Assembly (NCBI GenBank): GCA_010672185.1
Contig: JAAHHL010000355.1
Location: 1 to 7,033 of the forward strand
DNA: 7,033 nt
From: Caldora sp. SIO3E6
GTDB taxonomy: Bacteria > Cyanobacteriota > Cyanobacteriia > Cyanobacteriales > Coleofasciculaceae
Reading direction: 5' to 3'
Both the position numbers and the translations under genes were made by a program. Under the pieces are notes generated by a model. The model had not been told where the DNA came from and searched no databases. It saw only the letters and a list, made by a program, of their open reading frames with translations. Shown in pieces: positions 1 to 6,061 of this stretch. The stretch's first letter is position 1. Each line of letters starts with the position of its first letter.

Positions 1-1
1 T

Positions 2-496
2 AGCGAGATTTCTGCTACTGCTGGTACTGCTCCCGGTGGGGGAAATGGGGGTAATATTACGATTCATGCTCCTTTTATTGTGGCAGTTCCTCATGAAGAT
101 AGCGACATTACCGCTAATGCTTTTACTGGCAATGGGGGTAGGATTACCATTTTCAGCCAAGCTATTTTTGGACTAGAGTTTCGCCCCAGTTTAACTCCCC
201 TGAGCGATATTACTGTTAGTTCTCAATTCGGACTTGATGGTACTGTGGAATTGAATACCCTAGGCATTGATCCGAGTCTGGGATTTATCAACTTATCAAT
301 GGAAGCAGTAGAACCAGAAGTTAAGGATATTTGCCGAGGGAATGAGGGACAGCCAAGAGTAGAATTGTACGATATTGGGCGAGCTGGCATACCCCCGACA
401 CCCCATGATTCATTTGAACCCAATTTTATTGAGTCAGAGTCTCCGCTATCAGAAGTTGATGCATTGAGTCCCGTACCTTATAAGTGTAATGGATAA
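2..496 (+). CDS. Filamentous haemagglutinin-type exoprotein (TpsA), C-terminal fragment
   Basis: The reading frame is open from the window edge, so the gene starts upstream and only the last 164 residues are visible. A GTG at position 80 would be an internal start and is not preferred. The residues resemble the end of a right-handed beta-helix: Gly/Asn-rich turns (GGGNGGNITI, then GNGGRITIF) alternate with short hydrophobic strands. The segments FGLEFRPSLTPLSDITVSS and GRAGIPPTPHD match, from memory of the family, the conserved tail of cyanobacterial two-partner-secretion exoproteins. Such proteins are secreted through a TpsB pore and act as adhesins, contact toxins or surface proteins; the visible part does not say which. 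A TpsB gene follows 542 bp downstream on the same strand. The stop codon (494-496) lies inside the first unit of a heptamer array, so the last residues (NG) are encoded by repeat DNA. Two cysteines occur in the last 60 residues. Confidence 0.85.
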   Translation, partial: SEISATAGTAPGGGNGGNITIHAPFIVAVPHEDSDITANAFTGNGGRITIFSQAIFGLEFRPSLTPLSDITVSSQFGLDGTVELNTLGIDPSLGFINLSMEAVEPEVKDICRGNEGQPRVELYDIGRAGIPPTPHDSFEPNFIESESPLSEVDALSPVPYKCNG

Positions 497-574
497 TGGA
501 TAATGGATAATTGATAATTGATAATGGATAATGGATAATTAATAATTAATAATGGATAATGGATAATTAATAAT
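491..574. repeat. Heptameric tandem repeat, consensus (G/T)(G/A)ATAAT, 12 units
   Basis: There are twelve uninterrupted 7-bp units: three GGATAAT, two TGATAAT, two GGATAAT, two TAATAAT, two GGATAAT and one TAATAAT. Short tandemly repeated heptamers of this kind are well known in filamentous cyanobacteria. The first unit supplies the tpsA stop codon. Each unit contains TAA and the period is 1 mod 3, so all three forward frames are closed within about 21 bp. The complementary strand of the GGATAAT units (ATTATCC) has no stop codons. A second array of the same family follows the CHAT gene at 5481-5529. Confidence 0.95.
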
Positions 575-672
575 GGGAAATCTCTGGGTAACCTTGGGGG
601 GTACAAGTGCCCAAAACTAGGATAAATGCTTCATTCCTTGTTGCTGGTTACTTATTCAGCAAGCCCTAGGTT

Positions 673-846
673 ATCGATAGGGCGGGTTTTGTATCAAAGT
701 TATCGTTGATGTCCCTATCATATCCCTAAACCCGCCCCTACAAAAACTTACAGAATTTAATCGACAGGGCGGGTTTTGTATCAAAGTTATCGTTGATGTC
801 CCTATCATATCCCTAAACCCGCCCCTACAAAAACTTACAGAATTTA
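673..846. repeat. Two tandem copies of an 87-bp element with an internal hairpin
   Basis: Copy 1 is 673-759 and copy 2 is 760-846. They abut exactly and differ at one base, T678 versus C765. In each copy GGGCGGGTTT pairs perfectly with AAACCCGCCC (680-689 with 728-737 in copy 1) across a 38-base loop, giving a long-range stem. The downstream arm continues as CCTACAAAA. The GGGCGGG/CCCGCCCCTACAAAA motif resembles dispersed intergenic repeats common in cyanobacteria, which is a recollection and was not searched. The unit is 29 codons long and open on the minus strand, which creates a spurious repetitive ORF. Confidence 0.95.
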
Positions 847-859
847 TCCGACCTTCCCC

Positions 860-922
860 ATTCCCCATTCTCCATTCTCCATTCTCCATTCTCCATTCCC
901 CATTCCCCATTCCCCATTCCCC
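860..922. repeat. Heptameric tandem repeat ATTCYCC, 9 units
   Basis: There are nine 7-bp units: one ATTCCCC, four ATTCTCC, then four ATTCCCC, preceded by a degenerate CTTCCCC. The sequence variants are in blocks, as expected from slippage or unit amplification. On the minus strand the array reads GGGGAAT/GGAGAAT and would encode a 7-residue repeat, which explains open frames there. The array runs directly into the palindrome at 923. Confidence 0.95.
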
Positions 923-955
923 AGAACCCCGACTTCTTCAAGAAGTCGGGGTTCT
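923..955. repeat. 33-base perfect palindrome
   Basis: The left arm AGAACCCCGACTTCTT (923-938) and right arm AAGAAGTCGGGGTTCT (940-955) are perfect reverse complements of 16 nt around a single base at 939. As RNA this would be a very stable hairpin. There is no T-tract after it on the plus strand, so it is not a standard intrinsic terminator. It ends 83 bp before the tpsB start. A very similar palindrome is, from memory, highly iterated in many cyanobacterial genomes. It may act as a mobile repeat, an RNA stability element or a barrier between tpsA and tpsB. Confidence 0.9.
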
Positions 956-1038
956 CTAAAGCTGTCCCCAAGTGCATAAATGATATCCAAATTATCCAAG
1001 AATAAAGTAAGTGGCAATTTAAACATTAAAAATACACG

Positions 1039-2940
1039 ATGCCTCTTCGATATTCTTCTTACTCCTGGGGTCTAGTTGTTTTACTTAACAGTATCATCCC
1101 AACTCCTGTAACTGCCCAAACTCTGAATATTGCTCAAGTTACTAATAGTCCAACGGTTCCCTTACCTCCCTCTCCCTCATCAACTCCTCTGCCAACTCCT
1201 GATGTACCACCTGCACCATCGGAGGAACTATTAGAAACTCCTTCACTCCCCGAAGGATTGCCTCAGGTTGGTATTACTGGTAGCATAATTGTGGAAAAGT
1301 TTGAGTTTACAGGTAATACAGTATTCAGTTCCGAGGAATTAGCTGAGGCGATTAAGCTTTGTATTTCTGAAGACACAAGGCAAGAGGATTTAACCCTTCC
1401 CAATAATTGCCACCAAGTGCCCCTTTCCTCTATTGCTAACCAACGTCTATCTTTGGCTCAGTTAAATCAAATTACTCATCAGATAGTTAACTTGTATGCT
1501 CAACAGGGATACAGCACTTCTGGTGCCAGGATTGTACAACCCAGAGAGTTGCCACCAGAAGCACCAATAGTGGTTACAATTGAAGTTATTGAAGGCCAAT
1601 TAAAGCAGGGAGGTATTGAAGTAAATTCCGTTGGTTCCGGGCGTTTAGATCCCGATTATGTGCGATCGCGTTTAGGTGTTAGTGAATTAGAACCATTAAA
1701 TGTAGATCGCTTGCAAGAAGCTCTCATAAAACTTTCCCTTGACCCCCTGATTGATAATCTCTCTGGTACTCTAGTTGAGGGTTCCAATCTGGGAGAGAAC
1801 TTACTACAGGTTGAGTATAAAGAAGCTAATTCCTTCAAACCTCAATTTACCATTAATAACGGTCGCTCTCCTAGTGTGGGCACAATTCAAGGAGAAGCAG
1901 TACTGACAGAAGCTAATCTATTAGGTAATGGGGATAGTTTGAGTATCGGCTACTCCAAGTCGGAAAGTAGTAGTACCTGGAATGCTAACTACAACTTTCC
2001 CCTTAATGCCAACTACGGTACTCTGGGTTTTAATTACGGCAAAACTGAAAGCGGTATCATCGAGTCTCCCTTTGAGGATATTGATAAAGATGGTTCTAGC
2101 CCAGATATTACCTCGGCTTCCAACTACTACGAATTGACTCTAAGGCAACCAATAATCCGCAGAATTAGCGGCTTGGATACTCAGGAATCAGAAAACACAC
2201 TAACCTTTGAGGAATTTGCTCTTGGTTTAACCGCTTCTTGGCGAGAAAGTCAGTCTTTTCTCTTGGATATTCCCTTTCCCCTGGCTCCCGGCGCAGATAA
2301 AGATGGTCGTACCCGCATTTTTGCCTTAAGATTGTTTCAGGATTGGAAACAGGAAAACTCTAGAGAAGTTATCGCCTTTCGTTCTCAATTGAACTTTGGT
2401 CTGAATGCTTTTAACTCCACCTTCAATCAGCCAATTCCCGGGGTTAATGAATTTGTTCCCGATAGCCGCTTTATTTCCTGGCAGTGGCAGGGACAGTGGG
2501 TACGCTTCCTCGCTGAAGATACCTTGTTTTTGGTTCGTAGCTATGTACAACTGGCAAATCGGGGATTAGTACCAACCGAGCAATTTGCTATGGGTGGTTT
2601 CGATACGGTAAGGGGTTACCGCCAAGACAGTTTAGTGAGCGATAACGGGATCTTTGCCTCGGCAGAATTTAAATTGCCAATTTTACGGACTTTGGAAGGG
2701 CAAGGAGTCTTACAATTGGTCCCCTTTGTCGATTTTGCCACAGGTTGGAATACTGGGGGAAAAGCTCCCAACTCGAACACCTTGGCAGCAGTTGGCATGG
2801 GATTACAGTTGCGACTAGGGAACGATTTTACTGCTCGTTTTGATTGGGGACTCCCCTTAATCTCGGTGAATTCTACTAGTGAGAACGAAACATGGCAAGA
2901 AAACGGTCTCTATTTTACGGTGCAATACAATCCTTTTTGA
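1039..2940 (+). CDS. ShlB/FhaC/HecB family two-partner-secretion transporter (TpsB)
   Basis: This 633-residue outer-membrane protein should secrete the adjacent TpsA exoprotein from the periplasm. Residues 1-26 form a signal peptide (hydrophobic core around 10-20, cleavage after VTA). Residues 37-75 are a Pro/Ser/Thr-rich linker. A ShlB-type POTRA domain spans about 81-186 (EKFEFTGNTVFSSEEL, then LYAQQGYSTSGARI), and a second POTRA-like segment about 187-262. A 16-strand-type beta-barrel of alternating residues fills the rest, with the family's loop-6 motif VRGY at 524-527 (GGFDTVRGYRQD). The C-terminus ends in Phe after alternating residues (FTVQYNPF), the usual Bam recognition signal. ATG 1039 is the only start that keeps the signal peptide; no Shine-Dalgarno is visible. 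The first POTRA has an atypical insertion with Cys108 and Cys124. The protein is slightly longer than classical FhaC, mainly through the linker and insertion. Confidence 0.95.
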   Translation: MPLRYSSYSWGLVVLLNSIIPTPVTAQTLNIAQVTNSPTVPLPPSPSSTPLPTPDVPPAPSEELLETPSLPEGLPQVGITGSIIVEKFEFTGNTVFSSEELAEAIKLCISEDTRQEDLTLPNNCHQVPLSSIANQRLSLAQLNQITHQIVNLYAQQGYSTSGARIVQPRELPPEAPIVVTIEVIEGQLKQGGIEVNSVGSGRLDPDYVRSRLGVSELEPLNVDRLQEALIKLSLDPLIDNLSGTLVEGSNLGENLLQVEYKEANSFKPQFTINNGRSPSVGTIQGEAVLTEANLLGNGDSLSIGYSKSESSSTWNANYNFPLNANYGTLGFNYGKTESGIIESPFEDIDKDGSSPDITSASNYYELTLRQPIIRRISGLDTQESENTLTFEEFALGLTASWRESQSFLLDIPFPLAPGADKDGRTRIFALRLFQDWKQENSREVIAFRSQLNFGLNAFNSTFNQPIPGVNEFVPDSRFISWQWQGQWVRFLAEDTLFLVRSYVQLANRGLVPTEQFAMGGFDTVRGYRQDSLVSDNGIFASAEFKLPILRTLEGQGVLQLVPFVDFATGWNTGGKAPNSNTLAAVGMGLQLRLGNDFTARFDWGLPLISVNSTSENETWQENGLYFTVQYNPF

Positions 2941-2947
2941 GAAATAA

Positions 2948-3001
2948 GGCAGAAGGCAGGAGGCAGGAGGCAGGAGGCAGGAGGCAGGAGGCAGGAGGCA
3001 G
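2948..3001. repeat. Heptameric tandem repeat GGCAGGA, 7 units plus a partial
   Basis: The array has one GGCAGAA unit, six GGCAGGA units and a terminal GGCAG. It begins 7 bp after the tpsB stop codon. The frame of the downstream CHAT gene is open through it, giving a 7-residue repeat (RRQEAGG) if translation began upstream. A related array, in the opposite orientation, lies at 6121-6148. Confidence 0.95.
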
Positions 3002-3032
3002 TCCCGATGAAAAAATTTTTTCACCACCATGT

Positions 3033-5471
3033 ATGAAAGTCCCTTTCTCCATGTCTCCGCGTCCCCGCGTCCCCGCGTCTACTTTCAAATCAGGAAGTGG
3101 TGTTTCTTTTAAGGTAGTTATTGGGTTTTTATTGGCTATCGTTTTGACTACAGGGATATTACCGGCTTTTTCCAAAACCCCTGTAGTTAGCTCTATTAGT
3201 AGAGAAAAGCTAGAGCAAATTCAAACATTGCAACAATCAGGGCGTTACTATCAGGCTTGTGTAGACTTAGTCAGAGCCCTAGAATTTGACCTGGCAATTT
3301 GTCAAAATCAGGATTTGACTGAAGAGTTTGACAGCATAGTTAAAAAGATTGAGCAACAACCAAACCCCGTGGAAATTATGGGCATTTTCGGTAATATTTT
3401 ACGGGGAATTGGTCAGTTAAAACTATCACAGCAATTCTTAGAGCGGGGTTTAGATTTCTTAGAGCAGGGTTTAGAGATAGCTCAATCTCCTCAAACCGAA
3501 GCTAAACTCTCACTAAGTCTGGGTAATACCTTGAGAGCTTTGGGCAACCGAGAGCAAGAGCGACAGGCAGCTTCTCTTGATGATTACCTACCTTGGCGCT
3601 GTGTGAATCCATCTCAAGTAGAGGAAATACCATCAAACGCTACCAGATTATATAAGGAAGCAAGTGATAATTATGAGGAAGCGATCGCTAACCTTCCCTC
3701 TTCCACCACTACTAGTATTCAAGCACAGCTCAATCGCCTCAGTCTAGCGTTGGAAATGGGTGACAGTGCCGTAGCCCAAAATCTAATTAAAGAACAGATA
3801 AATCTTGCTAATTTACCTAACAATCAGACTAAAATATACGCCCAAATTAACTTAGCCAAAAGTCTAGCTTGCTGGAATGGTCGTTCTTCAAAGGAGGAAG
3901 TTGCTTGGGAATATATCCAGAACCTATTAAAAATGGCTGTTCAAGAAGCCGAAGAACTGCAAGATAAGCGTACCATATCTTATGCCTTGGGTAATTGGGC
4001 TGGCTTTTACGAATATTGTGCTTGGCTAGATCAAAAGTCTCAACCACCAACTGCTAACGAATGGAGTAAAAAAGCTATAAAGCTAACTAAAGAAGCTCTC
4101 TGGAATGCCCAGCTAAGGGGAGCAGCAGATATTGCCTATCAGTGGCAGTGGCAGTTAGGGCGTCTATCAGAAGTAGAGCGAAATCAACAAGATGCGATCG
4201 CATATTACAGAGCAGCTATCGAAAGTCTTAAATCCATTCGCCATGATTTACTCACCATCGACTCCGATGTTCAGTTCTCCTTTCGAGATAATGTAGAACC
4301 TGTCTACAGAGAGTTAGTGGATTTACTTTTGAGAGAATCCAGCCCAAAGGCTCTTAGGCAAGCAATTCAGCTAATTGATGCTCTTCAACTAGCTGAATTA
4401 GAAAATTTCCTCCGATGCGACCTTTCCCAGTTAGCACAAAATAAGCCAGAACTGAACCAAAAGCAAGTGGCATTTATTTATCCGATCATTCTCCAAGATA
4501 GATTAGAAGTCATCTTTAAGTTACCAGGGCAATCTCTAGAAAGTTATAAAAATAATGAGAAGAGCAATCGGGCTACGGTGGAAAAGACAGTAAAAGAACT
4601 ACGACAAGCTCTACCGAGGAAAGATTCTAGCACTATCATAGAAAAAGCTCAACAGCTCTATCAATGGTTGCTCAAACCCCTAGAGGAAGAACTGGAAAAG
4701 AATCCAGAAGTTGAAACCTTAGTATTTGTGCTAGATGGCAACCTGCGGAATATCCCGATGGCGGTTTTATATGACGAAGCAGCAGACGAGTATCTCCTAG
4801 AAAAAAACTATGCCTTGGCAGTCTTTCCTGGCTTGCAGTTTTTCGACTTTGAACCTTCCCAAGAAAAATCAAAAGTCTTGGCAGCTGGTATTAGTGAGCC
4901 TCGTCAAGTTGAAGATCGCACCTTCGCGCCACTTCAAGTAGACGCTGAAATCCAGCACATTGCTCAAGTTTTACCCACTCAGCAGCTGTTAAATTCAGAA
5001 TTCACTTCAACAAACCTGGAAAAGGAAGTTAACTCCGATACCTTTTCTGTAGTCCACCTGGCAACTCACGGTAATTTCAGTTCTGATCCGGAAGATACAT
5101 TTATCCTGGCTTATGATGAGCTTCTCAGAGCTGAGGATTTGAATAACTTACTTAGAGGTAGCAAAAGTTCTGAAGCAATAGAATTAATGGTTCTGAGTGC
5201 TTGTAAAACCGCAGAGGGAGACAAGCGAGCAACTTTAGGATTAGCTGGATTAGCAGTAAGAGCCGGAACTCGCAGTACCTTGGCTACTCTCTGGCAAGTA
5301 GATGATGATTCTACAGTGAAACTTATGGAACAATTCTACAACCAATTAAGTGAGCCAGGAGTCACGAAAGCCGAAGCACTTCATCGTGCTCAGCAAGCTC
5401 TTTTAAAGGATCAACACTATCAAAATCCTTCTTCTTGGGCTCCCTATATTTTGGTTGGTAATTGGCGCTGA
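3033..5471 (+). CDS. Exported or membrane-anchored TPR-CHAT domain protein, putative cysteine peptidase
   Basis: From the chosen ATG the protein has 812 residues. After a basic N-terminus there is a hydrophobic segment at about 28-46 with a possible signal-peptidase site after AFS (47), so the rest is probably periplasmic or membrane-tethered. Residues about 55-465 are helical TPR-like repeats, for example around 65-85, 160-175, 207-222 and 369-405. The CHAT domain (caspase-like, named after HetF and TPRs) spans about 540-812. It carries the His motif HLATHGNF (His679) and the Cys motif LSACKTAEGD (Cys724), followed by the conserved stretches GLAVRAGTRSTLATLWQVDDD and WAPYILVG. Both catalytic residues are intact, so peptidase activity is likely; the substrate is unknown. 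The gene follows tpsB in the same direction with a 92-bp gap. The start is uncertain: ATG 3051 is 6 codons later, and the frame is open back to ATG 2892 inside tpsB, which would add 47 residues encoded partly by repeats. None has a strong Shine-Dalgarno. Confidence 0.88.
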   Translation: MKVPFSMSPRPRVPASTFKSGSGVSFKVVIGFLLAIVLTTGILPAFSKTPVVSSISREKLEQIQTLQQSGRYYQACVDLVRALEFDLAICQNQDLTEEFDSIVKKIEQQPNPVEIMGIFGNILRGIGQLKLSQQFLERGLDFLEQGLEIAQSPQTEAKLSLSLGNTLRALGNREQERQAASLDDYLPWRCVNPSQVEEIPSNATRLYKEASDNYEEAIANLPSSTTTSIQAQLNRLSLALEMGDSAVAQNLIKEQINLANLPNNQTKIYAQINLAKSLACWNGRSSKEEVAWEYIQNLLKMAVQEAEELQDKRTISYALGNWAGFYEYCAWLDQKSQPPTANEWSKKAIKLTKEALWNAQLRGAADIAYQWQWQLGRLSEVERNQQDAIAYYRAAIESLKSIRHDLLTIDSDVQFSFRDNVEPVYRELVDLLLRESSPKALRQAIQLIDALQLAELENFLRCDLSQLAQNKPELNQKQVAFIYPIILQDRLEVIFKLPGQSLESYKNNEKSNRATVEKTVKELRQALPRKDSSTIIEKAQQLYQWLLKPLEEELEKNPEVETLVFVLDGNLRNIPMAVLYDEAADEYLLEKNYALAVFPGLQFFDFEPSQEKSKVLAAGISEPRQVEDRTFAPLQVDAEIQHIAQVLPTQQLLNSEFTSTNLEKEVNSDTFSVVHLATHGNFSSDPEDTFILAYDELLRAEDLNNLLRGSKSSEAIELMVLSACKTAEGDKRATLGLAGLAVRAGTRSTLATLWQVDDDSTVKLMEQFYNQLSEPGVTKAEALHRAQQALLKDQHYQNPSSWAPYILVGNWR
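3059..3078. repeat. Octameric tandem repeat GCGTCCCC, 2.5 units
   Basis: Two GCGTCCCC units are followed by GCGT. The repeat encodes the SPRPRVPA stretch just ahead of the hydrophobic segment of the CHAT protein. Similar C-rich short repeats are common between genes in cyanobacteria, so the coding N-terminus here may have been built, or extended, by repeat DNA. Confidence 0.8.
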
Positions 5472-5480
5472 AGGAATAAT

Positions 5481-5529
5481 GGATAATGGATAATGGATAA
5501 TTGATAATTGATAATTGATAATTGATAAT
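5481..5529. repeat. Heptameric tandem repeat GGATAAT/TGATAAT, 7 units
   Basis: Three GGATAAT units are followed by four TGATAAT units; a slightly longer GGAATAAT precedes them at 5473-5480. The array starts within 10 bp of the CHAT stop codon (5469-5471). It is the same family as the array at 491-574, so the two flank the tpsB-CHAT segment in the same orientation. Confidence 0.95.
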
Positions 5530-5544
5530 GAGTAAGGTTCAAGT

Positions 5545-5552
5545 GCGATCGC
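5545..5552. repeat. HIP1 octamer GCGATCGC
   Basis: This is the highly iterated palindrome typical of cyanobacterial genomes. Other copies in the window lie inside genes at 1662-1669 (tpsB), 3681-3688 and 4194-4201 (CHAT gene). Four copies in 7 kb is far above chance and supports a cyanobacterial origin. Confidence 0.9.
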
Positions 5553-5583
5553 AGGGAAATAATTGGTACATTATTAAGACATA

Positions 5584-5702
5584 ATACCAAATCCGGTTAC
5601 AATAGAGCCGTTTTGAGCAAACAGTGAAATTCCTGTAGGGACGTTTCATGAAACGTCTCTACAATGTGGGCATAGCGGGTATATCGATACCGGATTTGGT
5701 AT
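5584..5702. mobile_element. MITE-like element with 14-bp terminal inverted repeats
   Basis: ATACCAAATCCGGT (5584-5597) and ACCGGATTTGGTAT (5689-5702) are perfect inverted repeats bounding 119 bp with no ORF. The outermost bases include TA on both sides, which would suit TA target duplication as used by IS630/Tc1-like transposases, but this is inference. A second palindrome is nested inside at 5634-5663. The element lies between the convergent CHAT and antitoxin-like genes. No transposase is present, so movement would need one in trans. Confidence 0.7.
5634..5663. repeat. 30-bp near-perfect palindrome nested in the MITE-like element
   Basis: TGTAGGGACGTTTCA (5634-5648) faces TGAAACGTCTCTACA (5649-5663), with one mismatch (a G-T pair in RNA) at 5639/5658. 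It lies between two convergent genes and could form a hairpin in either transcript, but it has no T-tract on either side, so a terminator role is not supported by sequence alone. The motif resembles a dispersed cyanobacterial repeat, from memory. Confidence 0.8.
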
Positions 5703-5730
5703 AAGTCCTTAATATAAGTATCAAGAATAA

Positions 5731-5994
5731 TCATTCCTTCTCCATATCCCATTCATCAGCAGGGAGTCCTGACTCTTCAGGAGTTCCATAAAAAGCAAAA
5801 GGCTCTGTACCAGCCAAAGTTGGCTTGCATTTTGCCTTAATTTCAGTATCTTGAACAAGCTCAATAAGTTTATCTTTGATAACTTCATTGAGAATTTCTG
5901 AAGCCAGATCTTCTACAGATATATGTTTAAAAGCTGCAGCCTTAATCAAAATCTGTTGAGCTTCCTCGCTAAGATGAATATTTGTACTGATCAT
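5731..5994 (-). CDS. Small antitoxin-like protein (RHH-type suspected), orphan
   Basis: The product has 87 residues from ATG 5994. A TTG at 6009 would add 5 residues, but the ATG has a clear GGAAG ribosome-binding site 8 nt upstream and is preferred. The N-terminal part (ISTNIHLSEEAQQILIKAAA, then HISVEDLASEILNEVI) reads as a short beta strand followed by two helices, like the DNA-binding half of ribbon-helix-helix antitoxins. The C-terminal part is acidic with GTPEESGLPADEWD, similar in style to the toxin-binding tails of cyanobacterial antitoxins. No toxin ORF lies next to it: downstream is the MITE-like element and upstream is 216 bp of spacer, then the DUF928 gene on the same strand. It could instead be a solitary regulator or a small protein of unknown role. 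The gene is convergent with the CHAT gene. Confidence 0.7.
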   Translation of the reverse strand: MISTNIHLSEEAQQILIKAAAFKHISVEDLASEILNEVIKDKLIELVQDTEIKAKCKPTLAGTEPFAFYGTPEESGLPADEWDMEKE

Positions 5995-6002
5995 GGGTAG
6001 CA

Positions 6003-6007
6003 CTTCC
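6003..6007 (-). promoter_or_regulatory. Ribosome binding site GGAAG for the antitoxin-like gene
   Basis: On the minus strand GGAAG lies 8 nt before ATG 5994. It decides for this start over the TTG at 6009, which it would overlap. It is the only clear Shine-Dalgarno sequence seen in the window. Confidence 0.6.
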
Positions 6008-6032
6008 AAGTTACATAATTTTAGCTCTATGC

Positions 6033-6061
6033 CCTATATTCATAATTGTAAGTTATAGCAA
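6033..6061 (-). promoter_or_regulatory. Candidate promoter for the antitoxin-like gene
   Basis: On the minus strand TTGCTA (6061-6056) and TATAGG (6038-6033) are separated by 17 nt, an acceptable -35/-10 layout, about 40 nt ahead of the start codon. The -35 box coincides with the TATAGCAA end of a possible intergenic repeat. The matches are imperfect and the region is AT-rich, so this is weak. Confidence 0.2.

Larger units (their letters stand above)
497..1038. other. Gene-free repeat-dense spacer between tpsA and tpsB
   Basis: No credible gene is present in this 542-bp stretch. The minus-strand open frames here are translations of the repeats. The spacer holds most of a heptamer array (to 574), an 87-bp tandem duplication (673-846), a second heptamer array (860-922) and a perfect palindrome (923-955). 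Unique sequence is limited to about 575-672, where only a weak 6-bp inverted repeat (TTGCTG at 641-646, CAGCAA at 657-662) without a T-tract is seen, and 956-1038, which must include the tpsB leader. No convincing promoter or Shine-Dalgarno sequence is seen in the latter. The spacer makes simple cotranscription of tpsA and tpsB less certain. Confidence 0.8.

Noticed and set aside
80..82. GTG at 80 as a start codon for the first gene
   Set aside because: The frame is open to the window edge and the upstream residues (GGGNGGNITIHAPF) continue the beta-helix pattern, so the gene begins outside the window.
673..846. CRISPR array
   Set aside because: The two copies are identical over the full 87 bp with no variable spacers, and the other arrays have 7-bp units without spacers. 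No cas genes are present.
923..955. Intrinsic terminator for tpsA
   Set aside because: The stem is strong, but no T-tract follows on the plus strand and it is over 400 bp from the tpsA stop.
671..1026. Two overlapping minus-strand open frames with repeated residues (MGNGEWRMENGEW and a 29-residue duplication)
   Set aside because: They are translations of the ATTCYCC array and the 87-bp duplication, whose unit is a multiple of three. No start signal or family resemblance is seen.
2892..3032. ATG 2892 as the start of the CHAT gene
   Set aside because: It lies inside tpsB, and the added 47 residues are largely repeat-encoded and would put a long charged stretch before the signal segment. It is kept only as an alternative because of the phase-variation question.
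2915..3175. Minus-strand ORF of 86 residues opposite the tpsB-CHAT junction
   Set aside because: It consists of the reverse translation of the GGCAGGA and GCGTCCCC repeats and the CHAT signal region.
5472..5730. Toxin gene partner for the antitoxin-like gene
   Set aside because: No open frame of meaningful length exists on either strand here; the stretch is filled by the heptamer array and the MITE-like element.
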